A stretch of DNA of 64,000 nucleotides from Neobacillus bataviensis LMG 21833. GTDB taxonomy: Bacteria > Bacillota > Bacilli > Bacillales > Cytobacillaceae. The stretch lies in NCBI RefSeq assembly GCF_000307875.1, contig NZ_AJLS01000009.1, forward strand, positions 62,001 to 126,000, read 5' to 3'. Position numbers and translations under genes: made by a program. Under the pieces are notes generated by a model, which saw only the letters and a program-made list of their open reading frames with translations, was not told the DNA's origin and did not search any database. Below, piece after piece: positions 16,853 to 25,048 of this stretch (positions within the stretch are counted from its first letter, which is position 1; each line of letters opens with the position of its first letter).

Positions 16853-18243
16853 ACCTTGGGTTAAAGCAGAAAATTTGGACGACCATTACCATCGTAGCCG
16901 TAATTGCGATTGTGTTTGGAACGGGATTAACCTACTATTTGTATGAGAAATTTTATGTAGAAAAACAAAAAGAAATCTTGATTATGCAAGGGGAAGAGCT
17001 TCGGAAATTTTATTATAAAGAGTTGAACAAGGCAGAGTTTAAAAAACGGGTACAATGGACAGATGCCAGCTCTGATGCCAAGGTGATTTTTACTGAAGAC
17101 CCGATGCTGTTAAGCGCGGGGATTCCTTATGATGAATTGGCCGAAAACAATTTAATTACGTTTGATGAAAGACAGCGGCTGCTCGCGGGGAAAAAGGTTA
17201 TTTTCATTCGCGAGCATCCACGATTCCATCAGGATATTTTGGCGGTTACGATTCCATTATTGAAAAAAGACCAACTAACAGGGGCACTGTTTCTTTATAT
17301 GCCGCTTGCTGATATTTACGAACCGTTTAAGTCAATTCGCATTGTGCTCGCGGTTTCGTTAGTATTGCTTTTATCGCTTGTAGTCTGGATGGGGCATAAA
17401 ATGACAAACAGGCTGATTAAACCATTAAAAGAGATGGAAACCATTTCGCGAAAAATGTCCCAAGGTGATTTTTCCAAAAGAATCGAGGCCCGACAAACAG
17501 ATGAAGTCGGGAATCTCGCCGCCTCTTTTAATACTCTTGCCTCTTCATTGGAAGCCGTCGATCAAAAGCGGAGGGAGTTTTTGCAAAATGTTTCCCATGA
17601 ATTACGGACACCGCTTAGCTATATGAAAGGATACACGGAGGCCATTCTCGACGGTGTGGCAAGGGATCGGGAGGCTTCTCTAAAATATGTTTCGATTATA
17701 CATAACGAAACGGAAAGGTTGCAGCGGCTCGTTCATGATTTGCTGGATCTGGCGCAGTTGGAGGGTGACTCGTATCCGATGAAGGATGAACCGCTGCCGT
17801 TTGCCCAGCTAATTTCGGAGGTGGCCGATCGGTTTGAATTGTCTGCTCAACAAAAAGCGATTCAACTGGTGCGGAATCTGTATGATGAGATTATTGTCAA
17901 TGGTGACTCTGATCGGCTTGAGCAGGTGGTCAGCAATCTGCTTGATAATGCGATACGGTATGCGCCTAAGGGTAAGCCAATCAGAATTATTTTAACGGAG
18001 GAAGGGCCCTTTGCCGTGTTGATGATTCAAGATTTTGGACCTGGCATCTCTAAGGAGGACTTGCCAAAGGTCGTAGAACGTTTCTATCGCGTCGATCGGG
18101 CCCGTTCGCGAAAAGAGGGCGGAACCGGGCTGGGCCTCGCGATTGTTTTTCAGATTGTTAAAAAACATTACGGGGAATTAAATATTGAATCTGAGGAAGG
18201 CGGCGGTACAACGGTTGTTGTGAAACTGCCTTTATTTGAATAA
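16822..18243 (+). CDS. HAMP-containing sensor histidine kinase
   Basis: The protein of about 470 residues has a membrane helix (~16-38), an extracytoplasmic sensor part (~40-170), a second helix (~172-192), a HAMP domain, the dimerisation domain with the phospho-accepting His in NVSHELRTP (~259) and a complete ATPase domain (N box NLLDNAIRYAP, G1 DFGPGIS, G2 GGTGLGLAI). The start is uncertain: GTG 16822 lies inside the end of the response regulator gene and there is no ATG in frame before the first helix. The sensor part is not recognised. The pair and the two lipoproteins form one unit. Confidence 0.92.
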   Translation: MGSGVQIQRLNLGLKQKIWTTITIVAVIAIVFGTGLTYYLYEKFYVEKQKEILIMQGEELRKFYYKELNKAEFKKRVQWTDASSDAKVIFTEDPMLLSAGIPYDELAENNLITFDERQRLLAGKKVIFIREHPRFHQDILAVTIPLLKKDQLTGALFLYMPLADIYEPFKSIRIVLAVSLVLLLSLVVWMGHKMTNRLIKPLKEMETISRKMSQGDFSKRIEARQTDEVGNLAASFNTLASSLEAVDQKRREFLQNVSHELRTPLSYMKGYTEAILDGVARDREASLKYVSIIHNETERLQRLVHDLLDLAQLEGDSYPMKDEPLPFAQLISEVADRFELSAQQKAIQLVRNLYDEIIVNGDSDRLEQVVSNLLDNAIRYAPKGKPIRIILTEEGPFAVLMIQDFGPGISKEDLPKVVERFYRVDRARSRKEGGTGLGLAIVFQIVKKHYGELNIESEEGGGTTVVVKLPLFE

Positions 18244-18255
18244 TTCCGTAAAAGG

Positions 18256-18290
18256 GCAGTAAGGTTAATACTTTACTGCTATTTTGTTGT
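18256..18290 (+). terminator. Probable terminator after the sensor kinase
   Basis: GCAGTAA and TTACTGC form a 7-bp stem followed by TATTTTGTT. Confidence 0.6.
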
Positions 18291-18318
18291 CAATTCGTTT
18301 ATTGGAAACACGTTTCAT

Positions 18319-18330
18319 GGTGTCAGGCAC
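18319..18330. repeat. GGTGTCAGGCAC repeat, copy 1
   Basis: This is a copy of the 13-base near-palindrome GGTGTCAGGCACC with A in the last position. It opens an AT-rich gap of about 390 bases before the PepSY gene. Apart from a tiny possible reading frame at 18533-18592 that gap shows nothing I can name. Confidence 0.85.
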
Positions 18331-18723
18331 AAAATGGAAGAAATATTAAATAAAAATAAAAATCCTCCTAGGCGGGTGCATCGTCTAAGTGTTTATGGCA
18401 TTTTGTTAATGATGTATGTAAAGGCAGTGTGATTATTAATTACTTTTAATTACTACTCAAAACAAGGTGCATAGATTCTAATATTTTCACATAATTGTTA
18501 CGCTGTGGTTTTAGTATTAACGAGGAGTTAAGATGTGTACGGTTATTACCATTAATAGAATGATTCTTCTGCTTATTTTTTGTATTAGATGAAATGAACT
18601 CCAAAAAAAATTTAATAAACTTCACTCTTTTCTCACATTTAGGTGTTATAAAATAATTGTTGCCAACAAACAGGCTACAGTCTTTTAATCAATTAAAATG
18701 AAACTATTGGTGGGGGTTTAGAA

Positions 18724-20082
18724 GTGGGAAAAGGTAATTATAATCGATTTTGGAGATGGCATTTTTATGCAGCAATATTTATTTCACCATTGCTGATTAC
18801 ATTAACGTTTAGTGGAATTGGCTATTTATTCTATACTAATGTAGAAAATAATACTTACAATCATTTGTTTTTTGAAGACAGTGCCAAAACACAAAAATTA
18901 ACCATTGATGAGGGAATAGAAAAAGCAGAGGTACAATACAAAGACTACTCTGTCTCGAAGGTTATATTATTGGAACATCCGTATAATACTCGCTTAACGA
19001 TGAAAAATAAAGATGGCGATCAAAAATATGTCTTTTTAGATAAGAATTATCAAATAGTCGGTAGTCAAAATGCGAAATATACATTTTCTAATGTTATGCG
19101 AGAAACACATAGTTCACTTTTAATAGGTGGGACAGTTGTAAATTATTTAGTTGAACTAGCTGCATGTTGGGCCATTTTTTTAATGTTTTCTGGAATTTAC
19201 ATGACATTTAAGGGAAAAGCATTGAAGAAGAAGAAGAATCCAACGAAACGACAAAAAAATAAAAAATGGCATTCTTTGTTAGGGACAATTATTACACTTC
19301 CTATGATTATCATCATTTTTACCGGTTTACCTTGGTCAGCATTTATGGGCAATTTTATATACTCAGCAGCTCAAGAACATCCTTCAATTGGATATCCAAC
19401 ATTAACACAGCAGCCTCCTACATCGGATATGAGTGAAATTCCATGGGCTACTCGTAAAAATGAGGCACCAACATCTACTCATTGGCATGAACATCATGAA
19501 GATATGGCTACAATGCCAGGAATGTCATCTAACAGCACTATGTTAAGTGTTCAAGAATTAATGAATAAGGTTGAGAAAGAGCACATTTCGAAACCATATT
19601 CAATTATTTATCCAACAAGTGAAGACGGCGTTTTTACTGTATCTAAAGGAAGTAATACTGGTGTAACAGGCTTAGATGTTAGCCCGTATGATGAAGTAAC
19701 AACATATTTTGATCTATATAGTGGGAATTTGATTTCGAAGGTAGGCTTTGAGGATTACGGCATTTTAGCAAAATGGTTTACATGGGGTATTCCATTACAT
19801 GAAGGTCATTTATTTGGATGGCCCAATAAGTTAATTAACTTAGCGGTTTGTCTTGCTTTCCTATTCGTTATTTTTTGGGGATTTAAAACGTGGCTATCTC
19901 GCAAAAGAGAAAGTTCATTTTCAGTTCCACCAAAAACATCAAGCAGAATATCGATTGGATTCATTGCCTTCATGGTAATATTAGGATTGGCAATGCCATT
20001 ATTTGGTCTTTCTTTGATTTTAGTAGCTATTCTTGAAGGAAGTTTTTATTTTATCAATAGACGAAAAAAGTGTCTTAATTAA
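18724..20082 (+). CDS. PepSY-associated transmembrane protein with Met/His-rich loop
   Basis: The 452-residue protein has the PepSY_TM layout: a first helix near residues 14-36, an extracytoplasmic PepSY-like part (~45-135), helices near 140-160 and 190-215, a second extracytoplasmic part (~220-345) and two or three helices at the C-terminus. The second part includes a metal-binding-looking stretch (HWHEHHEDMATMPGMSSN, ~258-275). Relatives are linked to iron-siderophore reduction or metal handling; the role here is not shown. GTG 18724 follows GGTGGGGG. The gene is clearly richer in A and T than its neighbours and lies between two inverted copies of the GGTGTCAGGCAC repeat, which suggests acquisition. 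Confidence 0.83.
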   Translation: MGKGNYNRFWRWHFYAAIFISPLLITLTFSGIGYLFYTNVENNTYNHLFFEDSAKTQKLTIDEGIEKAEVQYKDYSVSKVILLEHPYNTRLTMKNKDGDQKYVFLDKNYQIVGSQNAKYTFSNVMRETHSSLLIGGTVVNYLVELAACWAIFLMFSGIYMTFKGKALKKKKNPTKRQKNKKWHSLLGTIITLPMIIIIFTGLPWSAFMGNFIYSAAQEHPSIGYPTLTQQPPTSDMSEIPWATRKNEAPTSTHWHEHHEDMATMPGMSSNSTMLSVQELMNKVEKEHISKPYSIIYPTSEDGVFTVSKGSNTGVTGLDVSPYDEVTTYFDLYSGNLISKVGFEDYGILAKWFTWGIPLHEGHLFGWPNKLINLAVCLAFLFVIFWGFKTWLSRKRESSFSVPPKTSSRISIGFIAFMVILGLAMPLFGLSLILVAILEGSFYFINRRKKCLN

Positions 20083-20192
20083 TAGTATAGAAAACTCGGT
20101 CAAGCCCCTAAAAAATGGAAACAGAAACAATTCGACAAAAACGGAATTTTACCGTTGATTTTTGAAAGTTGCAACCCCGCTTCGCTTGGTGG

Positions 20193-20238
20193 CCTTCACC
20201 TGGAAGAACAGAATTGATTCTATTCTTCCAGGTGAAGG
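20193..20238. repeat. 46-base near-perfect inverted repeat
   Basis: Two 22-base arms (20193-20214 and 20217-20238) pair with one mismatch around a two-base centre. No T run follows on either strand, so it does not look like an ordinary terminator. The surrounding 540-base gap between the PepSY and FMN-reductase genes also holds three TTCCGG motifs (20302, 20353, 20408), the repeat copy at 20431 and the promoter at 20536. Confidence 0.9.
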
Positions 20239-20430
20239 AAAAGGTGCCAGCGCTAAAACAGTGTTCATTTGTGGTAATGAACTTAAACTTAATATTATTC
20301 TTTCCGGCAATAATGAAAATTCGATTAATAAGCTTTGATTGAGTTTTTACAATTCCGGAGAAAAATGAATAAAACAGCATACAAAAGATTGTAAAGTCAA
20401 TATATCGTTCCGGAAGTTAATGAAAAATTA

Positions 20431-20441
20431 CACCTGACACC
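20431..20441. repeat. GGTGTCAGGCACC repeat, partial copy 2 (inverted)
   Basis: CACCTGACACC matches the other strand of the repeat with one base lost. It is inverted relative to copy 1, and the two bracket the AT-rich PepSY gene. Confidence 0.7.
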
Positions 20442-20535
20442 CTTTCTAAGATCACCACTTAGTCTATATTGGCTATGTGGTTTTTTTATTTTCTCCATGG
20501 AATTAATCCTCCTTACTGCTTAAAAGATAAAATCG

Positions 20536-20564
20536 TTGACAGTGGGGAGGAAATGTAATATTAT
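20536..20564 (+). promoter_or_regulatory. Strong sigma-A promoter of the FMN reductase gene
   Basis: TTGACA, exactly 17 bases and TATTAT precede the gene by about 120 bases. Confidence 0.85.
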
Positions 20565-20567
20565 TAT

Positions 20568-20609
20568 CTCGGATTAAGAATATCATAATTCATAATAGCA
20601 GAATCCGAG
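20568..20609. promoter_or_regulatory. Inverted repeat at the transcription start (possible operator)
   Basis: CTCGGATT (20568-20575) and AATCCGAG (20602-20609) lie directly after the -10 box. Between them is an AT-rich part with its own partial symmetry. It may be a repressor site or form a leader hairpin. Confidence 0.5.
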
Positions 20610-20685
20610 ATTTTATCATAAGGTGGTGCAGGGCATGGGTTTTTTGGATAAATTATTTGGGAAAACAGTTGAGGAGGAAACGACA

Positions 20686-21228
20686 ATGACAAAATTAAAC
20701 ATTGGTATTATTTTAGGTAGTACACGTCAAGGACGGGTAAGTCCACAAGTAGGAGAATGGGTAAAAGGGATTGCTGACAAACGTGGGGATGCAAATTACG
20801 AAATCGTTGATATTGCAGATTTCAATTTACCATTCTTAGGTACAACTGACGGTTCTGAACCAGGCATCGCAGCATGGAACCAAAAACTTGCTAACTTAGA
20901 TGGTTTCGTATTCATTGTACAAGAATACAACCACAGCATTACAGGCGCATTAAAAAATGCCCTTGATTTTGCACGTGAAGTATGGAATGACAAAGCTGCT
21001 GGGATCGTAAGCTATGGTTCAACCGGCGGTGCTCGTGCTGCAGAACACTTACGAGGAATTTGTGGAGAATTGAAAATTGCCGATGTTCGCACACATCCAA
21101 CATTGTCTTTATTCACAGATTTTGAAAACGGAAGTGACTTCAAACCTGCTGAATTGCATCTGACAAATGTAAATGCAATGCTTGGCGAAGTGGTTGCATG
21201 GAGCGGTGCATTAAAAACAATTAGATAA
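20686..21228 (+). CDS. NAD(P)H-dependent FMN reductase-type flavoprotein
   Basis: The 180-residue product is a flavodoxin-like NADPH-dependent FMN reductase. It opens with a beta strand and the phosphate-binding GSTRQGR (~10-16), then PFLGTTDG and QEYNHSITGALKNALDF, typical of the YieF/AzoR-like branch that reduces FMN, quinones, azo dyes or chromate. ATG 20686 with GAGGAGGAAACGACA in front gives the usual family start. An in-frame ATG at 20635 with its own AAGGTGGTG would add 17 residues (MGFLDKLFGK...); which is used cannot be decided here. A strong promoter with an operator-like repeat suggests inducible expression. Confidence 0.88.
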   Translation: MTKLNIGIILGSTRQGRVSPQVGEWVKGIADKRGDANYEIVDIADFNLPFLGTTDGSEPGIAAWNQKLANLDGFVFIVQEYNHSITGALKNALDFAREVWNDKAAGIVSYGSTGGARAAEHLRGICGELKIADVRTHPTLSLFTDFENGSDFKPAELHLTNVNAMLGEVVAWSGALKTIR

Positions 21229-21235
21229 TGTTATA

Positions 21236-21271
21236 AGAAAAGAGGGGATGAGCACTCATCCCCTCTTTTCT
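21236..21271. terminator. Bidirectional terminator between convergent genes
   Basis: A perfect 17-bp stem (21236-21252 with 21255-21271) with A- and T-rich ends closes both the FMN-reductase gene and the ABC permease gene. Confidence 0.9.
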
Positions 21272-22325
21272 ATAATTTCCGGTATTTTTTCAATGAAAAG
21301 ATATTAAGCAGGATGAATACACCAGCGAATACGACTAATGCCAGAAGATCCCCGCCAATCTCACTAAAACTATACCCCTTATACATGACGCCCCTTAAGG
21401 CATCGCCTGCATAATACATTGGAAACACCTTTGCAATCACCTGCAGCCAATCGGCCATTCCCTCAAGTGGGAAAATCCCCGCGAAAAATACTTGCGGAAT
21501 AACCGCAATCGGAATAAATTGCATCATTTGAAACTCGGAAGCGGCAAACGTCGATAACAATATTCCCAGTGATAATGCCACCAATGCTAACAGCAAATTA
21601 ATCAGAAGGACATTCCATATCGAGCCAACGAGCACGATATCTAATACAGTGATCGAATAAAAAACAACAATAATCGTTTGCACCACCGCAAATAGGCCAT
21701 AGCCGACCAAATAGGCGCTGACAATTTCTCCTCTTCGAATCGGGGTAGATAATAGCCGTTCTAACGTCCCGGTCGTCCGCTCGCGTAGTAAACCAATTCC
21801 AGAAATGATAAAAACAAAGAAGAAGACAAAGAAACCGACTAAAATAGGGCTTAATACATCAAAAAACACCGTGTCTTTGTTTCCATACACATAGTTTGGT
21901 TCAATCTTTTTTGGCAGCATTCCTGCTAATGCCGGATTTTGCTGGATGAGTTTGCCTTCCGCAAGGGCTGAAACCATTTGGTTGACTTTCGCTTGCAACC
22001 CCTTGGCAGAACTAGGATCGTCATTCTGAAGCGTTAATTTCATTTGGCCATTTTCCTGCTGCAGCAATCCATTAAGATCGTCGTCCACTACAGTGTTTTT
22101 CGTTACTGTGTCATATTCCTTTACCTTTATGTCCGCCTCTTTGAAGGCTTTTACAAGACTGGAATCAACCCCAACAACGCCTATGGTCGGTTTCACGGTA
22201 TTGCCATTAAATAAGAAGTACATTAGGGTCAAAATTAATAAAGGAGCCACAAACATTAAGGCCAACGTACGTTTATCACGAAGCATTTGCTGTATAATCC
22301 TTTTGATTAGCGCCGATGTTCTCAT
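21270..22325 (-). CDS. ABC-2 type exporter permease
   Basis: The 351-residue permease has one helix near residues 18-40, a large extracytoplasmic part (~45-165) and five helices in the C-terminal half, the ABC-2 layout seen in drug and lipid exporters. Hallmarks include RERTTGTLERLLSTP after the second helix and the FPLEGMADWLQ region. It overlaps the ATPase gene by four bases (ATGA) on the minus strand and is the membrane half of the same pump. The substrate is not readable. Confidence 0.9.
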   Translation of the reverse strand: MRTSALIKRIIQQMLRDKRTLALMFVAPLLILTLMYFLFNGNTVKPTIGVVGVDSSLVKAFKEADIKVKEYDTVTKNTVVDDDLNGLLQQENGQMKLTLQNDDPSSAKGLQAKVNQMVSALAEGKLIQQNPALAGMLPKKIEPNYVYGNKDTVFFDVLSPILVGFFVFFFVFIISGIGLLRERTTGTLERLLSTPIRRGEIVSAYLVGYGLFAVVQTIIVVFYSITVLDIVLVGSIWNVLLINLLLALVALSLGILLSTFAASEFQMMQFIPIAVIPQVFFAGIFPLEGMADWLQVIAKVFPMYYAGDALRGVMYKGYSFSEIGGDLLALVVFAGVFILLNIFSLKKYRKL

Positions 22326-23047
22326 GGCCGTTTCACCCCTGCTTTCAGGAATACCTCATCGAAATCGTCTGTTTCGTATAACGCCTTTAATTCACTTGGA
22401 GTGCCGCTCGTTAAGATGCGGCCGTCCCGAACCATGGCGACATAATCACATTTAACGGCCTCATCCATGACATGTGTGGTGACGATAATGGTTTTGTCTT
22501 CTTCATTTTTCAGACGTAAAAATTCCTTCCAAATCGATAATTTCAATTCCGGATCAATTCCCACTGTTGGTTCATCTAAAATTAATACCTTTGGGTCTTG
22601 GATAAGGGCAATGGCCAAGGATAAACGCCGTTTCATACCGCCTGAATAGGCTGCTACCCGCTTCTTTAGGTCATCTGTCAGGTTGACTAAGTTAGCAACG
22701 TAAGCAATCCGCTTTTTTTGTTCGCCTTTACTTAACCTGTAGAGTGAAGCAAAAAATTTCAAGTTTTCTTCCCCTGTTAACTCTACATACAAGGCATCGG
22801 ATTGTGCCATATAACCAATTTCCTGAAGTAGGCCAAGATTCGGCATCCTTTCCCCTAAAACATGGATCGAGCCTGTATCGGCCTTTTCCATGCCGACAAT
22901 CATTTTGACAAGCGTTGTTTTTCCAGCACCTGAAGGGCCGATTAACCCAAATAATTGGCCTTTCGGGATGGTTAAATTGACATCATTCAAAACAGGCTTC
23001 TTCCCAAAGCTTTTATTGACTTCCTCTACTCTAATGGTTGGATTCAC
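22322..23047 (-). CDS. ABC exporter ATPase
   Basis: The 241-residue ATPase has Walker A (GPSGAGKTT, ~37-45), the signature (YSGGMKRRL, ~136-144) and Walker B with DEPTVGID (~158-165). It begins with GTG at 23047 after GAGGGGG; an ATG four bases upstream is out of frame and stops at once. It forms a two-gene exporter unit with the permease and is divergent from the CmpB-like gene at 23265. Confidence 0.93.
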   Translation of the reverse strand: MNPTIRVEEVNKSFGKKPVLNDVNLTIPKGQLFGLIGPSGAGKTTLVKMIVGMEKADTGSIHVLGERMPNLGLLQEIGYMAQSDALYVELTGEENLKFFASLYRLSKGEQKKRIAYVANLVNLTDDLKKRVAAYSGGMKRRLSLAIALIQDPKVLILDEPTVGIDPELKLSIWKEFLRLKNEEDKTIIVTTHVMDEAVKCDYVAMVRDGRILTSGTPSELKALYETDDFDEVFLKAGVKRP

Positions 23048-23163
23048 ATGAAAGCCCCCTCTAATTCACGCGGTTAATGAACAGCGTGTTGACCATCTTT
23101 CTACCCTAATAGTAAAATGGCCAGTCATAAATTACAATGAACAATTGGTGTAAAATGTAAGAT

Positions 23164-23176
23164 GGTGCCTGACACC
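23164..23176. repeat. GGTGCCTGACACC repeat, copy 3
   Basis: This is a complete copy lying in the divergent gap between the ABC exporter and the CmpB-like gene. Confidence 0.9.
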
Positions 23177-23264
23177 GATTTTTGCGGAAAATTTTTGTAT
23201 ATTTGGAAGGCCAACCGTTAAACATAAAGTGGAAAATTTACCATTTACGAAAGGTGGTTGAGCC

Positions 23265-23858
23265 ATGTTGATGAGCTTGTTGCAAGGTTTTACGGTTCAA
23301 AATTTTGAAATTCTTACGATTGAAGGAGCTGCGGCCATCGTGTTCTATTTCACGGTGTATTCGTTTTTTGGCTGGCTGCTTGAAAATAGTTACAGCTTCT
23401 TCACTAAGCGGGAATTTTTCAAAGAAAATTTTCTATATGGCCCCTTTAAACCGATGTACGGCTTTGCCCCGGTACTGTTGGTTTATTTGATTTCCCCCGA
23501 AACAAATGGGCTCATGATGATCCTATTATGCTTTTTCATTCCAACACTAGTGGAATATGTAAGTGGGGCGATGCTCCAAAAATTTTTTCATAAACAATGG
23601 TGGGATTATTCGGGTACACCGATGCAGCTGCATGGCCATATTTGTCTGCCCTTCTCCATTTGCTGGGTTTTCTTGTCCCTTGCAGTTGTAAAATGGATTC
23701 ATCCGGCAATTGCTTCCATGTATGGGGTCATAGAACCTTATTGGGCATGGGTTTGGTCAGCCGCCGGGCTATATTTCCTTGCCGACCTCGTTTTAGCGGT
23801 ACGGAGGCATTCGCTGCAGAACTTTCTTTCAGATGAACCGACTAACCCCATTCAGTAG
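23265..23858 (+). CDS. CmpB-like putative ABC-transporter membrane protein
   Basis: The 197-residue product has five hydrophobic segments and the pattern of the CmpB-like membrane family (YSFFGWLLENSYSF, LYGPFKPMYGFAP, then WWDYSG and LHGHICLPFS). This family is annotated as a putative ABC-transporter permease but its function is unproven and there is no ATPase partner in the same direction. AAAGGTGG precedes ATG 23265. Confidence 0.82.
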   Translation: MLMSLLQGFTVQNFEILTIEGAAAIVFYFTVYSFFGWLLENSYSFFTKREFFKENFLYGPFKPMYGFAPVLLVYLISPETNGLMMILLCFFIPTLVEYVSGAMLQKFFHKQWWDYSGTPMQLHGHICLPFSICWVFLSLAVVKWIHPAIASMYGVIEPYWAWVWSAAGLYFLADLVLAVRRHSLQNFLSDEPTNPIQ

Positions 23859-23862
23859 GATA

Positions 23863-23895
23863 TTTAGCCCTCATGAGGGGTTCATGAGGGCTAAA
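23863..23895. terminator. Strong hairpin after the CmpB-like gene
   Basis: TTTAGCCCTCATGA, loop GGGGT and TCATGAGGGCTAAA form a 14-bp stem. The T run after it is missing, so it may act as a transcript-stabilising structure rather than a terminator. Confidence 0.55.
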
Positions 23896-24006
23896 ATTGG
23901 GGCAGCCCGTTTGACATAATTCGCATGAACCGACATATACTTTAAAGTTAGTAAAAGGATCTTTCTCTAAAAATGCAGTATATAGCAGAGGGAGGGAAGA
24001 TAGTGC

Positions 24007-24789
24007 ATGTTCGATGATTTTTGGCTCCAAGGTCAATTGTTGTGGAACACCCCTTTATTAGCTGGTTTTATTATGGCGGGTGTGCTATACGGTTTCTTAT
24101 TGGTGAACTTTACAAAAGGAAAAATTCATCCTAAACAACCTATCCTTTTTTTCCTCGGCTTGGGTTTACTCTATATAACGGTCGGCAGTCCTTTATCCAC
24201 CATCAGTCATCTCTCGTTCAGTTTGCACATGATCCAAATGAGTATGCTATATTTCATCATTCCACCGCTACTTCTGTTAGGAATGCGGGACTCCTGGCTC
24301 ACTAAGAGCACACGAATAAACAAAATTTTCCTCCCCCCTCCCGCTGCACTATACACCTTTGCAATCCTGTTCCTGCTGTACCATATGGGAGTCATTTTAA
24401 CCTTTCTTTCGCAGCATTCGAATGTTCATAATAGCTATTTGCTCGTTCTGCTGTACACCTCCTTTAGTATGTGGCGACCCATTGTAAACGGGCAGAATGA
24501 ACGCTATGCCATGTTGAGCGGGCTGTTATTGCTGCCTGCTTGTATTCTATTTATCTTTAATGCTAGCCTGGGCGAGGTGAATAACCCTCTGCTTGCGCAA
24601 ATGACCGCAACACTTTGCTTTACACCCTCTGAATTTAGTTCTTTCAATCTACTTCCAGCACCGTTCAACACCAGACTTGACCAAATGATGGCGGGATTTC
24701 TCATGCTCGGAATGCATAAATTTGCGCTCATTGTGACCGTGCGCCTCGGGAAAAAAGTACAGATGCATGACTGGGGGAGGGATGGTTAA
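24007..24789 (+). CDS. CtaG-like cytochrome c oxidase assembly protein
   Basis: The 260-residue protein has about seven membrane helices and the caa3_CtaG pattern (GLGLLYITVGSPLSTISHLS, then SLHMIQMSMLYFIIPPLLLLG, with conserved His residues). In Bacillus CtaG is needed to form active caa3 oxidase, probably by copper delivery. Here no caa3 genes are adjacent; the next genes encode cytochrome bd. ATG 24007 follows GAGGGAGGGAAGA. A hairpin that overlaps the stop codon is the likely terminator. Confidence 0.87.
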   Translation: MFDDFWLQGQLLWNTPLLAGFIMAGVLYGFLLVNFTKGKIHPKQPILFFLGLGLLYITVGSPLSTISHLSFSLHMIQMSMLYFIIPPLLLLGMRDSWLTKSTRINKIFLPPPAALYTFAILFLLYHMGVILTFLSQHSNVHNSYLLVLLYTSFSMWRPIVNGQNERYAMLSGLLLLPACILFIFNASLGEVNNPLLAQMTATLCFTPSEFSSFNLLPAPFNTRLDQMMAGFLMLGMHKFALIVTVRLGKKVQMHDWGRDG

Positions 24790-24808
24790 CAAACCGTTCC
24801 TCCCTTTT
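24775..24808 (+). terminator. Terminator overlapping the ctaG-like stop
   Basis: GGGAGGGATGGTT pairs with AACCGTTCCTCCC (two G-T pairs), followed by TTTTCT. Confidence 0.7.
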
Positions 24809-24935
24809 CTGTAAATGGATTTTTGCATGATTAAAATTCGAAGCATTCCTTAGCAATTAGTTCTCAGTTAGTAACAAAATATGGGTATAGTAATAGAGAA
24901 GTGTTTACAATCTAAGGATTGGGAGGCGAAATCCC

Positions 24936-25031
24936 ATTTATAAAAACCAAGAACGGAAACTCATTTGGCTGTCCTTTATTGTTGCTACCATACTAGGACT
25001 AGCGATTATTGGCAGGATTGTTTCAAGCTGA
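24936..25031 (+). CDS. Possible 31-residue membrane peptide upstream of cydA (ATT start)
   Basis: This short frame reads YKNQERKLIWLSFIVATILG followed by LAIIGRIVSS: a basic N-terminus and one hydrophobic helix. It has no ATG, GTG or TTG; the only start with a ribosome binding site (GGGAGG nine bases before) is ATT. It ends 17 bases before cydA. Small single-helix subunits are usual in bd oxidases, so a role there is possible, but non-canonical initiation makes this tentative. Confidence 0.35.
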   Translation: MYKNQERKLIWLSFIVATILGLAIIGRIVSS

Positions 25032-25048
25032 GAAAAGGAGGGTAGCGT

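Noticed and set aside
20193..20238. The 46-base hairpin as a simple terminator of the PepSY gene.
   Set aside because: There is no T run on either strand after the stem.
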